Source: Brasenia schreberi
Taxonomy: Eukaryota > Streptophyta > Magnoliopsida > Nymphaeales > Cabombaceae
Direction: 5' to 3'
DNA length: 64,000 nt
NCBI GenBank assembly: GCA_036023115.1
Contig: JAYKKT010000073.1
Coordinates: 16,449,501-16,513,500, forward strand
The notes beneath the pieces were generated by a model. That model was not told the origin of the DNA. It did no database searches and was given only the letters and a program-made list of their open reading frames with translations. Positions within the stretch are counted from its first letter, which is position 1. The number at the start of each line of letters is the position of its first letter. This document shows positions 35,872 to 49,354 of the stretch, one piece after another. The translations under genes and the position numbers were made by a program.

Positions 35872-36465
35872 GTGTTGTTGGTATATGTCAGTGATATTAT
35901 CATCACTGAAGATTGTTGCATATGCTCTATTCCTATGGAGGTACCCAAAGAAGATAGTAAGATGCCCACCGAACCATATGAAGATGCGGGTAAGTACCAA
36001 AGATTAGTGGGAAAGTTGATATATGTTACTATTACGCGACCTGACATCAGTTTTGCAGTTGGATATGTGAGTAGGTGGATGCATTGTCTATCTAAACATC
36101 ATATGAGTACAGTATTTCATATTATCAGGTACTTGAAATCCTCAATAACCTATGGCTTGCTATATACTCCATATTCATCACTCGACATAAGTATCTATTT
36201 AGATGCAGATTGGGCAGGCTCAAGAACATATAGGAAATCAACATCAGGGTATGTAGTGTGTTTGGGAGGCAACATCATATCTTGGAAAAGTAAGAATCAG
36301 TCTGTGGTGGCAAGGTCTAGTGCAGAGGCAGAGTACCGTGCTATTACCCTGGGCATGTGTGAAGGTCAATGGATTATATCACTTCTAGAAGAACCTGGTT
36401 TTAAAGGAAATACTCAAATCAATTTCTTTACTGACAGTTGCCCTTCAAATAGCTCAGAATCCTGA
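35872..36465 (+). pseudogene. Copia RNase H region of the truncated copy
   Basis: Frame with LLVYVSDIIIT, LVGKLIYVTITRPDISFAV, LDADWAGSRTYRKSTSGY and SSAEAEYRAI. A deletion directly after YVSD removes the end of RT and the connection to RNase H. Confidence 0.88.
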
Positions 36466-36639
36466 TAGATTATCACTTTATCAGAGAGAAGATTTACCAA
36501 GGCATATTCAACCTGATCCATGTACATTCAGAAGATCAATTAGCAGATATCTTCACCAAACTAGTTTCAGTCAATAGCCTTCAGAAAGCACTTACTCAGT
36601 TGAGAATTACAAGTCTTCAAGATTCAACTTGAGAGGGCG

Positions 36640-36979
36640 TGTTGGAGATCAAGTTGAAATCGTTCTTATTGTTTTTAAGTTTAAAGTCGTTATATTGTAA
36701 ATAGGTTTAGTCATATGTAATTTAGATCCCAATGGATCAAAATCTGATCCATTGGGAGCTAAGTTATATTAGTCACTAATTAGGGGTAGTAAAGTCTTTT
36801 AAGTTAGAATAAGTAGTATAAAAACCTACTTTGTAATTAGGTTTAGTTAAGGTGGAAATCGTGAGATGCAGAGTGCGGCAGCCAAGGGGCGCTGACCTGC
36901 TCCTCCTTCCTCCATATGTTATTTTCTGGTTGATTATCAATAAAATGATGATTTTGCTGTGTAACTTCAATAAGTATCA
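36640..36979 (+). repeat. Copia 3' LTR of the truncated copy
   Basis: Starts TGTTGGAGATC immediately after the purine-rich ACTTGAGAGGGCG. Contains AATAAAATG near 36939. The right end is uncertain; TATCA at 36979 is my best guess. Confidence 0.6.
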
Positions 36980-37036
36980 GTAGAAGGTTGCAGCTGATAG
37001 GCTGTCTTCGTTTTCCTTTCCTTTTTCTCTTTCAAA

Positions 37037-37044
37037 GTGGCGCT
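37037..37044. repeat. Target-site duplication of hAT element 1 (left)
   Basis: GTGGCGCT, repeated exactly at 40293-40300. Confidence 0.9.
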
Positions 37045-37140
37045 CAGTGTTATCCGTATCGATACGATGTGATACGTATCGTATCGTGGGCCACCACGAT
37101 ACGGTGCGTATCGCCCGTATCGTACGATATCAGCGATACG
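37045..37140. repeat. Subterminal GATACG-motif array, left end of hAT 1
   Basis: Multiple copies of CGTATC/GATACG in both orientations within about 95 bp, with an inverted repeat CGTATCGTGG / CCACGATACG at 37080-37103. Such subterminal repeats are usually transposase binding sites in hAT elements. Confidence 0.8.
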
Positions 37141-37531
37141 CCTTGGGACCCTTATAAAGCCTGGGCCGACCGAAACCCGCTATTTTTCGTGAGTTTTCTC
37201 TCTCCTTTTGGGTTCATCAAGCTCCCTAAGAGTCGATTTTCGCCTCCTTGGTGTTCAAAGCTCTAAAATTGTGCCCTACGGTGTCCGTGCACGCCTCTAA
37301 ACTCGAATTTAGGTATATTTTTAATGTTTTTTCCATTTTTTTTTATATTTGTAGTTTTTTGTGTTATTTCATTTTTTTTTAATGACAAAATATGAAGTTA
37401 TTAAGTGTGTATACGATTTTTATTGCATTCATGAAGTGGGAGACACTCCATTTGAGTGTTATTTGAAGATTGGGGATTTACGAAGTGCTTTTATTTTCAG
37501 GTTTTTGTTTGAATTAAAGTACTCCATTGAG

Positions 37532-37735
37532 ATGGCAGGAAGGGGTGGTAGAGACTCCCATTATCGGTCTGATGATCCGACATGGCAGTGGGGTATACCA
37601 GAAATTAGATGCTTATTTTGTGAAAAGGTGGTTAGTGGTGAAATTTCAAGATTGAAATACCACCTAGCAGGAACAAGGAAAGAAGTTGCTCCATGCATAG
37701 GCAGAGTTAGAAGTGTGCCAGAAGGTATTAAATGA
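37532..37735 (+). pseudogene. hAT 1 BED zinc-finger segment
   Basis: Reads MAGRGGRDSHYR, then IRCLFCEKVVSGEISRLKYH, giving the C-x2-C and His pattern of a BED finger. It ends at a stop at 37733-37735, before the transposase core. Confidence 0.8.
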
Positions 37736-37917
37736 CAATGCTTGCAGATGATTGAGAGCATACAGGAAAGGAGACAATAAAAGGATGATTTTCAGATGTG
37801 TGAAGAAGTTGATGATGCTACTGCCACTAGAGTTGGATTCACTGATAGTTTGCCTTCAGATGCTATAACAGAGATTGGTAGTAGCAGTTCGCGAGCACCT
37901 AGCAGGGGGAAAGAGGG

Positions 37918-38871
37918 TTGCAGTTGAAGACTTTGGAAGACACTGGCAGAAGAGGAAGTTCAGGAAGGAATAGAGGAAGAACTTCTTCTACCATACATTC
38001 GTTCTTTCCTCCTTCCACTACACCTGGTGCTCAACCTAGAATTCGTGCTGCTATAGCTTCAGAACAACTGCATGATCAGGCAGACCTTGCAGTGGGAAGA
38101 TGGTTTTATGATGCATGCATTCCATTTAATGCAGCAAACAGTTTTCATTTTCAAGCAATGGCAGATGCAATTGCTAACATTGGTCCAGGATACAGGATGC
38201 CCTCTTATCAGAAGTTGAGAGGAAAGATATTAGTTCATACCGTCATTGAAGTGCAGCAATATTGTTCGACTTTGAGACAGTCGTGGAAGGAAACGGGATG
38301 CACTATCATGGCAGATGGATGGACCGATAGGCGAGGAAGGACATTGCTAAACTTTATTGTATATTGTCTTAAAGGACTCATGTTTTTGAAATCTCTAGAT
38401 ATGTCAGAGGAGAGGCACACTGCAGAGATCCTACGAGAAGAATTTGATAAGGTTATACAGGAGGTTAGGCTAGAAAATGTAGTCCAATTGATTACAGATA
38501 ATGCAGCTAACTACAAAGCAGCTGGGAAGGAGTTAGCTGATATTTATGGGACTTTCTACTGGACACCATGTGCAGCCCATTGTTTAGATCTCATCCTCAA
38601 GGACATTGGTGAGATGGATGAAATAAAGGCAATAACTGAGTGTTGCCAAGATATTACAAAATTCATTTACAACCATGCATTTGTTTTGTGTATGATGAGG
38701 AGATACACAGAAGGTGCAGAGCTTTTTCGCACAGCTGCAACTCGGTTCGCAACCAGCTTCTTATCTGTACAGAGTATTGTGAGACAGAAGCAAGCTTTAA
38801 AGAGAATGTTCTCCTCAGATGAGTGGCAACAATTTGCAGAGTTGCCTCAAAACAGAAGGAATAGAAAGTAG
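37918..38871 (+). pseudogene. hAT 1 transposase core (DUF659 type)
   Basis: 317-codon open frame. Landmarks are IPFNAANSFHFQAM, CTIMADGWTDRRGRTLLNF, VVQLITDNAANYKAAGK, WTPCAAHCLDLIL and SVQSIVRQKQALKRMF, the signature run of plant hAT transposases of the DUF659 group. It is cut off by a stop after QNRRNRK and continues in another frame. Confidence 0.9.
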
Positions 38872-39111
38872 AATAAGATTGCAAAAACAGTTTTTAGAAG
38901 TTCATTTTGGAATGCATGTGTTAGATTATTAAAAATTACCTGTCCTTTAGTGAAAGTTTTGAGATTGGCTGACAGCGATGAGAAACCATGTATGGGCTAC
39001 CTTTATGAAGCCATGGACAGGGCAAAAGAAGCGATCAGAAATAATTTTAATAGAAAAAAGAGAGATTATGTGCCCGTGTGAAAAATAATTGATAGTAAAT
39101 GAAATAAACAA

Positions 39112-39977
39112 TTGCATCACCCTATTCATGCAGCAGCATACTATCTAAACCCATCATTTAGGTACTCAGCAACCTTCAAAAGAGACGGTGAGGTTAATCG
39201 AGGAATCATTGAATGTATCGACAGATTAGTCCCTGATGAGAGCATAGCAGATGCGATACATCGAGAGATGGAGATATATGATAATGCTCTTCACTTGATG
39301 GGTTTGTCTGTTGCAATTCGCAACCGCACTATGATGCGTCCAGGTAAATTGTTTATTTTCATATTTAAGTTTCATCTTACATTACTATGGATTATGTCTA
39401 TAATGTTTATCTTTTTCTACAGATGTTTGGTGGAACATGTTTGGAACTGATTGTCCAAACCTTAAAGATTTTGCAGTAAGAGTCTTAAGCCAAACCTATA
39501 GTGCAACAGGTTGTGAAAGAAATTGGAGTGTTTTTTAACACATCCATACAAAGAAGCACAACAGGTTGGAACACAAAAGACTAAATGATTTAGTTTATAT
39601 TCGTTGTAACATGCACCTTCGTGAAAGGTAATGTTGTATTACTTTCAAATTTTCAATTCAATATTGTTTAACTTCCGTCTTCAATTGTTAATATTATTTA
39701 CTAATTGTTTATCTTTGTTTGTCGTAGGCAATTAAAAAAAGTAAATAGAGAAGAAAGTCAATTTGATCCAATAAGTTTGGATAATTTTGATATATTAGAA
39801 GATTGGGTTATGGAAGACACTGAAGAAAATGCCCTCCTAACTGAAGAAGACGTTGCTTGGATTAATTTGGAAGGAGCGCAACAACAACAGGAGATGAAGA
39901 ATTTGATTTCCAAGAAGAAGGTGTCGCTGATGATGAGGAGGAGGATCTGCAACAAAGAGAAGATGAAGATTATTTAG
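39112..39977 (+). pseudogene. hAT 1 C-terminal dimerisation region
   Basis: IHAAAYYLNPSFRYS begins the region. After MMRP an intron (about 39344-39420, GTAAAT...CTACAG) joins DVWWNMFG, then SATGCERNWSVF and HKRLNDLVYIRCN, the hAT dimerisation motif. A stop replaces the usual Glu after NWSVF. A second intron precedes 39728, followed by an acidic tail. Confidence 0.85.
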
Positions 39978-40203
39978 TTGATGATCCTGATTACAATTTG
40001 TAAAATGTAACCGTGTCTGTAATCTGTATTTCATTTTTTGGATTCAAAATATGTAAATTGGAATGCAATTGTTCAATGTTGAATGCTCAATCTGTACTAA
40101 ACTTACAGTATATGAATTTAAAGCAATTACCAGATTTTTTCTGAATTTTTCCTAAATTTTTTCGGATTTTTACTAATTTTTATTGATTTTTAATTAATTT
40201 TTA

Positions 40204-40292
40204 TATTATTTTAATATTAAAGTACGATACGATACGATACCCAGCGACACACGATATGATACACACGATATGATACGCGTCAAACAACACTG
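40204..40292. repeat. Subterminal GATACG-motif array, right end of hAT 1
   Basis: Contains ACGATACGATACGATACC and several ATATGATAC copies, followed by the terminus CAAACAACACTG. Confidence 0.8.
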
Positions 40293-40300
40293 GTGGCGCT
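40293..40300. repeat. Target-site duplication of hAT element 1 (right)
   Basis: GTGGCGCT, identical to 37037-37044. Confidence 0.9.
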
Positions 40301-41122
40301 AGAATGCGGATCACTTCTCCTCTCCTCATTCCTCGAGCAACAGACGTCGTTCCATTCGCTTTTCCCTTCTCATTCTCTCTCCATCGTGAAGAAGAGAGAT
40401 CAAGTCTCGGCCGAGCCATAGGCAAAGAATGAGCAGAGATAAGTGTGTGATCTCCATTTTTCTCTCTCCAATGCGTGGTAGTGAAAGATGGGAGGGCTTT
40501 TAAGGTGATCCAGTGCTGTGGAGTGTGGGGTAGAGAGAAATGCTGGCATTAGCTGTCCACAGTTGGAAGAAGGAGAATGTGATGACTCCCAAATTCACAC
40601 AGAAAACAAATCCACAGTGAGATCAAGTTCGCGACCAGCTTGTAGATACAGATTTCAGAGAAAACCGTATTCCCAATGAGAATCGAAGCAAAATATGAAG
40701 ATTGCATCAGCGAACCAACTATCCAGGCCATGCACGAAAGTTTGTGTTACGATTTTAGCTAGAAACGACATAACAAGGGGACGATCTGCATTAAGTAGAA
40801 AGATCAAACAAACAAGACAACAGACACCACTTCTTCAAGCGTTCCCTTCTTCCGAAATTATGAAATGTAAATACCCAAATCAAACATGTATGAACACAAA
40901 GCGGAACTGTCAAAAAACCTAAGACGCCATTTGTGTCTGTATCAGAAATCGATTTCGCCAAATTTTTCCAAGAAAACCCCTAGTTCCGTCAATCGTGCAC
41001 CATGCATGCCATAAACTACCGGGAACAGCCAAAAACACAAATCAAGAGATCACGAGAGAGGAATAACATATGATTTGAAACAAAAACTCACTTCTGAAGA
41101 AGATCACAGAATCACTAACGAA
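40301..41122. other. Possible first intron of the ARK locus; no exon found
   Basis: I searched the minus strand for kinesin motor motifs (GQTGTGKT, NxxSSRSH, DLAGSE) and saw none. A good donor-like GTGAGTTTTT (minus) lies at about 41079-41088, downstream of the candidate first exon. Confidence 0.35.
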
Positions 41123-41350
41123 CTAAGCAACGACAACAAAGTACTCCGAAAGACAAGGAGGAAAGATCTGCAGAGTCGTCCTTGAGAGCCGAGAGGAGGC
41201 GGAAGCGTTCCGGAGTAGGGCGGGAGAATGTTGGTGATGCAGCCGGGGTTTGGTGCCAGACTTGACCGCCGAGTTGATGGAGACGGGGCGGTCGATCTTC
41301 ATTGACGGTCCCCGAGGAGCGCCGTTCCGGTAGTTCCCCGTAGCCATCAT
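41123..41350 (-). pseudogene. Candidate first exon of the ARK kinesin gene
   Basis: A 75-codon frame starting MMATGNYRNGAPRG, followed by MKIDRPVSINSAVKSGTKPR and SPALLRNASASSRL. The order RNGAPRG, basic/Ser-rich stretch, SPA resembles the N-terminal extension that precedes the motor in ARK kinesins as I know them. After SSRL the expected continuation KDDSAD appears only in another frame, consistent with a small indel. The conserved motor start does not follow. It lies 17 kb upstream of the nearest recognised ARK exon, on the same strand, with transposons between. Alternative: the start of an unrelated gene. Confidence 0.5.
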
Positions 41351-41474
41351 CCGCGTCTCCTTCCTAGATCAAACCCCACGCAGGCTCACTCCATCGCGTA
41401 AACGACGCCCCAAGAGAGCAGGACGGGTACACTACACACTAGTGAGTGAGTGAGTGTGTGGTGGAAAAGAGCGA

Positions 41475-41480
41475 TTTATA
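41475..41480 (-). promoter_or_regulatory. TATA box upstream of the candidate ARK first exon
   Basis: TATAAA within TTTTTATAAATCGC on the minus strand, 125-130 bases upstream of the ATG at 41350. Spacing suits a leader of about 100 bases. Confidence 0.5.
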
Positions 41481-41489
41481 AAAACACGC

Positions 41490-44038
<2,549 letters not shown>

Positions 44039-44710
44039 GGGTGCACCTTAATCTTTCCTTAGGACACACATTACTTACCCTACAAACAAAACCACGCCCA
44101 AGAGGTGAGACTTGGTGCCAATTGAATAAATTCCCTTGCACGAGAAAAACAGTTTGCATGAAAGGCGGATCAACATCGATGTGCTCAAAATTTGAAATAT
44201 CAATGAAGAGAACTGCAACTCACAGTTGAATCCAATGATTATAATGCATAGTTTGCCTTTAAACGGTTTCTATGATCACGCTGCACTTGGCTTTGAAACG
44301 AATACCTGATAAAAAGATGGAACCGGTCTGGGTCGACGGCCGACCTAGTTTTGACCAGATGGAAGCCTGACCTGGTCGACCTGACTTGCCACTCCTGGAT
44401 GACCAATGTATCTGATCCAGTGGCATTTTTGTGAATTTTGGAACTTCCTTAACCACTCATTTAATAGTTATTTGGGATCGAATGGAGATGGGCAAAGTGT
44501 GGCCCATCTCTGTGGCTTGACTGCATGAGGTTATTTTTCTTCCTCGTGTTAACATGTCTTCATTCGCTGCACAGATCTTCTCCATTTAAGAGTTTATCTA
44601 TTCATCTCACGAGCACCCACATGACCAAATAATGCACATATCATTAATACTAACGAAACTATTATATTAGTAATAAGCATCATAAATACAATCATGCAAA
44701 TGCATAAAAC
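44039..44710. other. Intergenic DNA
   Basis: Nothing recognised. Confidence 0.5.
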
Positions 44711-44732
44711 AAAGTTCCTTTTGGAGAGATGC

Positions 44733-44849
44733 ACCCAGAGCGTTAGCTCAACTGGAAGGGTGCTCTCATGTTCTTGCTGTTCATGGGGAGTTCAACTACA
44801 GGAGGTGCAGATGCACATGTTAGGCCTCCCTTTGTAACCTAAGGAAAAG
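44733..44849 (+). mobile_element. tRNA-derived SINE, copy 6
   Basis: A-box-like GTTAGCTCAACTGG (about 44752-44765), B-box-like GAGTTCAACTAC (about 44789-44800) and 3' end TTAGGCCTCCCTTTGTAACC with a short A-rich tail. It is flanked by a 22-bp direct repeat with two mismatches (44711-44732 and 44850-44871), a clear target-site duplication. Confidence 0.8.
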
Positions 44850-44871
44850 AAAGTTCGTTTTGGGGAGATGC

Positions 44872-46207
44872 CAATTTCGTGTTTTCAACTGTGTTTCGTG
44901 TTGCGACTTGCTTGCTTTGAGATTATATATATGTATATAGAGAGAGAGAAAGCGTGTCTTGCTTGCGTGACACATCCATGATTGTGTCTGTTAAGATCAA
45001 CTCTCACAGCCAGCGATGAAACATTAGGCTTACCATGTTTTTGTTGGAGTCGAGTTTCTTGTAGATGGCATAATTTATTGAGTGGTTGGTATTCGAGAGA
45101 TCGAATTTAATATTATGAAAAAACCGTTAAGATAACACTATTTTTCAAGATGTGATAAACATTAACTTTTAGGTTTATTTATCATCACTTACATCAAATG
45201 AGGTGTGATCCTAAATCAGTATACAACATTGGTTCCTAATGCCAAAACATTAGGTTATTACTGATGCATGAATCAGTATGCAAATACAAACACATTCAGT
45301 ATACAACGAAGACACTTGGTTATTCTTAAATGAATGCAACTTAGTCTTAGATAAATCAGCAAAGCAAAGATGATGCTGTTGCAAATTCAATTAGTGTTAC
45401 AATAAGACTTTCAAACTCTCTTGAAAAACTAAATAGTAAATAACTCACACCATGGGAGAAAAGTTGAATAAATCTTGTTTACAATACCACTTTATATATA
45501 TGTGATGAAAATGTAATTCATGGTATGCTACTAGTGAGTATGATTATCACTCAAAAAGGTAGTTTTTAGCATCATAAGATGGTTGTTAAATGCATTTAAG
45601 TGATTCTTAATGAACAAAATTATCACTCAAGTAAGTGATTCTTAATGCCAAAACATTATTTTAAAATACTCATGAGTTACAGTCATTACATGTCATGTTA
45701 CTAATGAGCATAATTATCAGTATTTTTAATGCCAAAACATGATTGCAAAATGCTCATGAATTATAGTCACTACATGTGTTACTAATGAGCACAATCATTA
45801 CTGAAGTAAGTGTTCTTACAACCACAATATGACTGTAACCATAACCTTCACCAAATATGTTTTGGTATTTTGAAAATCACTCAAGAGTTTTTCTCAATCA
45901 CGTACATATATATGTATATACATATCATTGGTTTCAAGTAAACCATAACCGAACCATGATCAAGCCGATTCTAGTTTTCAGTTTAGTCCTAAATTGTCCA
46001 AAACTCGAAAAAACATAAAAAGTTTTGAAAATAAAAATATGGAGTTGATGGTGTGAAACAATTGGTTCTGGTCTTGTTGCAGTTTCAGTTTAAGAAAAGT
46101 GGAGTCGGAACCGAATTAGGTGTCTCCAGTTTTGGGTCTGATTTGATTGGTTTTTGTTTCAGCTGGTTCCTAGTTCGGTTCCAATTAAAACTGTTGAGCA
46201 GGTTCCA

Positions 46208-46210
<3 letters not shown>
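44872..46210. other. Intergenic DNA
   Basis: AT-rich with loosely repeated phrases (CAAAACAT, TCACTCAAG, TACTAATGAGC) between about 45530 and 45850. No gene. Confidence 0.5.

Positions 46211-46297
<87 letters not shown>
46211..46297. repeat. CT/TA compound microsatellite
   Basis: About 22 CT units followed by about 19 TA units. Confidence 0.95.
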
Positions 46298-46298
<1 letters not shown>

Positions 46299-46789
46299 GG
46301 GTCAAAATGACGATTGTGATAGGAGATCCATGTGACGACGGGTTGCTGAAAAACCAAATGAAACACACAAAGCAATGTAAAGGAAAAAACATGGAAGAGT
46401 CGCAAATGTGAGAGACCAAATAATTTGAAATCCACGATTGCCAAATAAAATTATTGGCAAGTCTTCAATCATGTTTCATCTTTCTACAAACCAAACCTGC
46501 ATTGTGGTACTCTACTGGTTTGCTTCAATCAAATGTCCAAATCCAAAATTTGGATCATGTTCAGTCATTTACTTTACATAATCATCTACTAAATTTAGTT
46601 AAGAAATATACTTTCTGCGAGCTGCCCTACGCTGCTTTTTGCTTGGCTTAGGAAGGGGATTCCATTTATCTAAACCCTTTGGTCGACGCTTGATCTGCTA
46701 TCTTAAAGAGCCTCCTTTTAGTCGGTTAGTCTGACCGGACACTAATGCGTGTCCGAAATCAGCTCGAGCCTTCCAGCCAGTTTATGTCC

Positions 46790-46880
46790 AACCGTTCACT
46801 AGGCGGGGGGCTCGTCTCACAAGATGAAGGTCATGAGTTCGACATATCTGGTTCAGTGGTCCACATCATAACCAAAAAAG
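46790..46880 (+). mobile_element. Possible degraded SINE
   Basis: Contains GGGGGCTCGTCTCACAAGAT and B-box-like GTCATGAGTTCGAC. It has no clear family 3' end, so this is a weak call. Confidence 0.3.
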
Positions 46881-48415
46881 GATGGGGACGGGGGGGGACC
46901 TATAGTTGCCAACAAATGACATTTTTCTAACTATTTTTGCATCAAATCAACAGGGTCATTGGCATGACCCACTTGATGAAACATGGTTTTTGTGTTAATA
47001 AAATTTAATATACGGCAGCAACTTTTTTTAATAAAATGAAAGACTTGCTATGTGTTAAATGTTCATAAATCGTTGATTTTTCTAAATTATGTGAAATTAT
47101 TGTTATGCTTCATAATCACCTAAAAATAGGTTCCTGTAAAATGAAGGGTGAAGATCCTATTTGTATTGTTAGAATGTAAAGTCAAGCGCTGTTTGTATGG
47201 TGAAACTTTTCAGATGAAATCAGTACTTTGGATGACACAAACAAAGAACTCGAAGTACCGAAAATCCATGTTCGATGGAACCCATATTTCCACATAAAGT
47301 GGAAAAGATACCCCATTCTTTTTTCTAGGAATTCATTTGCCTCTCAGCCTAGTCTCAAAACTAAGTAATATCATTTCCATTCACAACGAAAAGAATAAAC
47401 TTGAGGACCTCGAAACTTTGTTTCCCAGGACAGGGAGTTCCATGCCCAAAAATTCTATAAGTTTCACAAAATTCCATGACGCAAACAAGCCCTAAGAATA
47501 AACTTAAACTAATTGTTCAGTGCCAGATTGAAGGGGTGTATATAACATAGATATAGTTCAGACCTGAATCGTGTAAGAGTTGCATATTCAGATTTGACTT
47601 CCAAAAGCGACACCCTTGGTGTCCTGCAGAAAACACTGAAAATCTCATGAAATCGACTAAAAAGCCCTAGAATATGACGTTGACTCTTGGGTTCTCATCA
47701 TAAACACAAGCCTAGCCCACAAAGGGAAACCAACACTGAAATTTTGAAACTCGAGCAAACCAACTAGATGCCAATATATAAATAAATATATAATAAAAAA
47801 TTCTCAAATCCCATCGGTGCTCATATCTAATTAAACATTTATATCGTTTGATTGACATATCTTTATCCTTTTGTACTTTGCATTATACTTTTTGCTTTAT
47901 CACCTCAAAAGGTTCATTTCAAAAATAGTATAGTTGAGAAGATTGAGTATAAAATTTTAGCATTTATCACTATCTCTCATACCTGCTTACCATTGATGAT
48001 GTCCACTCATTTCCAATTATTTATTTTTGAGAAAATGTGCAGTAATATTGCCTTAATATTTTTCCAAAAACCATTAAAAGTTGTTAGATAGTTCATGTCA
48101 ATCCAAACTATCCTATTAAAAAAGTTTATGGTTTAAAACAGAAAATCAAAGTTTTTTCTGGAAAAGAAAAAAAGTATAAAATACACATTTTTCACATTTC
48201 ACATTTTTCATTCAGATCATTCATCTCTAAAGAAAGCGTGACTGCTAATATTATCTGATATCCTTGGATGCAAGCAACGCCTTTAATACATGAAGCACAA
48301 ATGGCAGTGTTCAAATGGATGCAGGGGTTACCATATCACCACAACACAAATCAAAAGATGATATCCAAAGCAAAAAAAAGAAGCAAGACAAGGGGTTAAC
48401 AAAGGAGTTCCAGCT
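46881..48415. other. Intergenic DNA
   Basis: Nothing recognised; several short frames without family matches. Confidence 0.5.
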
Positions 48416-48532
48416 TGCACTAGAGCGTTAGCTCAGAGAGCTCTGATGCTATTGCTGCTGGTGGGGAGTTCGACTCTCATGGGGTGTATGTGTGTGGTAG
48501 GCTTCGGCCTCTCCTAGTAACAAAAAAAAAAA
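48416..48532 (+). mobile_element. tRNA-derived SINE, copy 7
   Basis: A-box-like GCGTTAGCTCAGAGAG (about 48425-48440), B-box-like GAGTTCGACTCTC (about 48466-48478) and 3' end GGCTTCGGCCTCTCCTAGTAAC with an A-run. A clear copy of the same family. Confidence 0.75.
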
Positions 48533-48972
48533 CTGGAGTCTAGCCCATCAATTCACCCGAGTTACCGTTAGATATTCGTAATATGCCAGATGCCTCCCTA
48601 CTGTGAAAGTGGACAGCAAAGAGTTTCACTGACCAACAAAACGCCGACTTCCCTCAACCTTTCCTGAACGTATGAGCGGCCTCGACAGGATCAACAACCA
48701 CAACCAGACTCACTACACTAGAATTCCCTGATACATTCATAGAGTAATAGAGTAAGTTCCTTTGGCTCCACCGCCATCTTCCACAAAGCTGGAGAAGCGT
48801 CCAAGGGTAAAGCGCCATAACTGAACCTCACCCACAAAAGGAGATCAATTGAAATGACTTTCAGCTAACTGAATTGTACATAAACTTATTCACAGGCACT
48901 TAGAAAGCCCGGTTGAACGTGAACAAGGTCATGTTTCCCATCTCTAAGTTACATCATCTTGGAGCAGATAAC
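48533..48972. other. Intergenic DNA
   Basis: Nothing recognised. Confidence 0.5.
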
Positions 48973-48986
48973 AACAGAGAAAACCA

Positions 48987-49091
48987 GCTCACTGGTAGGG
49001 CTCTCTGATGCCCGTGCAGGTGGCGAGTTTGATTCCTTGGCGGGGTGCATGCATGTGTTAGGCTTCGGCCTCCCATTGTAACCGAAAAGAA
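48987..49091 (+). mobile_element. tRNA-derived SINE, copy 8
   Basis: 5' end GCTCACTGGTAGGGCTCTC, B-box-like GAGTTTGATTCC near 49025-49036, and 3' end GGCTTCGGCCTCCCATTGTAAC. A perfect 14-bp duplication AACAGAGAAAACCA flanks it (48973-48986 and 49092-49105). Confidence 0.85.
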
Positions 49092-49354
49092 AACAGAGAA
49101 AACCAAAGCAGTAAATACAAGGCAAGTTCACAAAAGCCACTGACAGCTAATATAAGAAAGCAAATAGCAGATGAAGGCACATGACTGCCAATATGGCCCT
49201 GTTTTATACATTAGTATCCATAAGTAGAAAGGGGAGATCGAAGGTGATGCAGACAAAGCCTTAGCAACGAAAGAGAGAAGCAGGGAGAAGGGTCAGGTCT
49301 GATACAGAAATTGCTAATTGAGAGGGAAACAAAGCAAAGATAATCAAATATTTG

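Larger units (their letters stand above)
34341..36979 (+). mobile_element. Truncated Ty1/copia retrotransposon
   Basis: Plus-strand element lacking its 5' LTR, gag, protease and the start of integrase. It has integrase (SDNG-like and QQNGVAERKNQH near 34420-34560), the connector KCYDPIRRKLYVTMDVTFHE (near 34850), RT (GCKWIFSIKYKAD, KSIYGLKQSPRA) and RNase H, then a 3' LTR from 36640. The RT active site reads YVSD instead of YVDD. It shares organisation with the complete copia but is clearly a different copy. Confidence 0.85.
37045..40292 (+). mobile_element. hAT-superfamily DNA transposon 1
   Basis: 3248 bp. Short terminal inverted repeats CAGTGTT...AACACTG are flanked by an exact 8-bp duplication, the hAT hallmark. 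Both ends carry arrays of the GTATCG/CGATAC motif, including a hairpin at 37080-37103 with 10-bp arms. The coding part includes a BED zinc finger, a DUF659-type transposase core and the C-terminal dimerisation domain, with at least one spliced intron. In-frame stops make it non-autonomous. Confidence 0.93.
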
